A stretch of 5,581 nt of DNA from an uncultured bacterium. Lineage in GTDB: Bacteria; Patescibacteriota; Minisyncoccia; Phycocordibacterales; CAIJYI01. Within the stretch, counting starts at the first letter, position 1; each line of letters opens with the position of its first letter. Shown here piece after piece: positions 5,475 to 5,581 of this stretch. The position numbers were made by a program, and so were the translations under genes. Where the stretch lies: assembly GCA_937871115.1 (NCBI GenBank), contig CALMXW010000053.1, positions 1 through 5,581 on the forward strand. Reading direction: 5' to 3'. Below the pieces are notes generated by a model. That model was not told where the DNA came from, did no database searches, and saw only the letters and a program-made list of their open reading frames with translations.

Positions 5475-5581
5475 ATGACTACTCCAATGACAACTACTTC
5501 CGCAACCGACACAAAGCCCCAACGCTTTAGTGGTGTGGTCGTGAAGACAGCAATGAAAGACACGGCGACCGTGGCGGTATC
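5475..5581 (+). CDS. rpsQ: 30S ribosomal protein S17, N-terminal part (cut by window end)
   Basis: Primary 16S rRNA-binding protein of the OB-fold class. Only the first 35 residues are in the window. After a Thr-rich leader (1-15), QRFSGVVVKTAMKDTATVAV (16-35) matches the first two strands of S17 (compare LQGRVVSDKMEKSIVVAI in E. coli). The position directly after rpmC is the conserved place for rpsQ. The ATG at 5475 is 5 bases after the rpmC stop. An in-frame ATG at 5487 would shorten the Thr-rich leader and cannot be excluded, as neither start has a Shine-Dalgarno motif. Confidence 0.9.
   Translation, partial: MTTPMTTTSATDTKPQRFSGVVVKTAMKDTATVAV

Overview
This window looks like a piece of a small, streamlined bacterial genome, most likely from the Candidate Phyla Radiation (Patescibacteria, probably the Parcubacteria group). 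That placement is an inference from the protein sequences: an aspartyl-tRNA synthetase lacking the usual bacterial insertion domain, divergent but complete ribosomal proteins with unusual termini, almost no Shine-Dalgarno motifs, and very short intergenic gaps. Base composition looks intermediate by eye. All genes lie on the + strand, and no mobile element, CRISPR array, tRNA or rRNA was found.

Region 1 (39-1499) is murC, which ligates L-alanine to UDP-N-acetylmuramate in peptidoglycan synthesis. Region 2 (about 1500-1900) is a compact single-gene unit: a candidate promoter (1514-1542), a textbook Shine-Dalgarno sequence, a 67-residue single-span membrane protein of unknown function (1585-1788), and a hairpin plus T-tract terminator (1829-1882). 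Region 3 is aspS (1926-3326). Its start is unusual: a strong extended -10 element sits so close to the ATG that the mRNA would be nearly leaderless, and a four-codon ORF overlaps the start as ATGA.

Region 4 (3335-5581) is the distal half of the S10/spc-type ribosomal protein operon in the order rpsS-rplV-rpsC-rplP-rpmC-rpsQ (S19-L22-S3-L16-L29-S17, the last cut by the window end). It has its own well-formed promoter (3335-3363) eight bases after the aspS stop, followed by a leader hairpin with a T-rich tail. In most bacteria rplB (L2) precedes rpsS; here aspS does, so the operon has been split or rearranged.

The window is mostly core housekeeping. The points worth a second look are the missing GAD domain of AspRS, the Arg-to-Gly change in the L16 loop that approaches the peptidyl transferase centre, the S19 C-terminal tail, the lack of Shine-Dalgarno motifs in the ribosomal operon contrasted with a perfect one on the orphan small gene, and the aspS and rpsS leader architectures. 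I see no clear sign of a novel multi-gene system.
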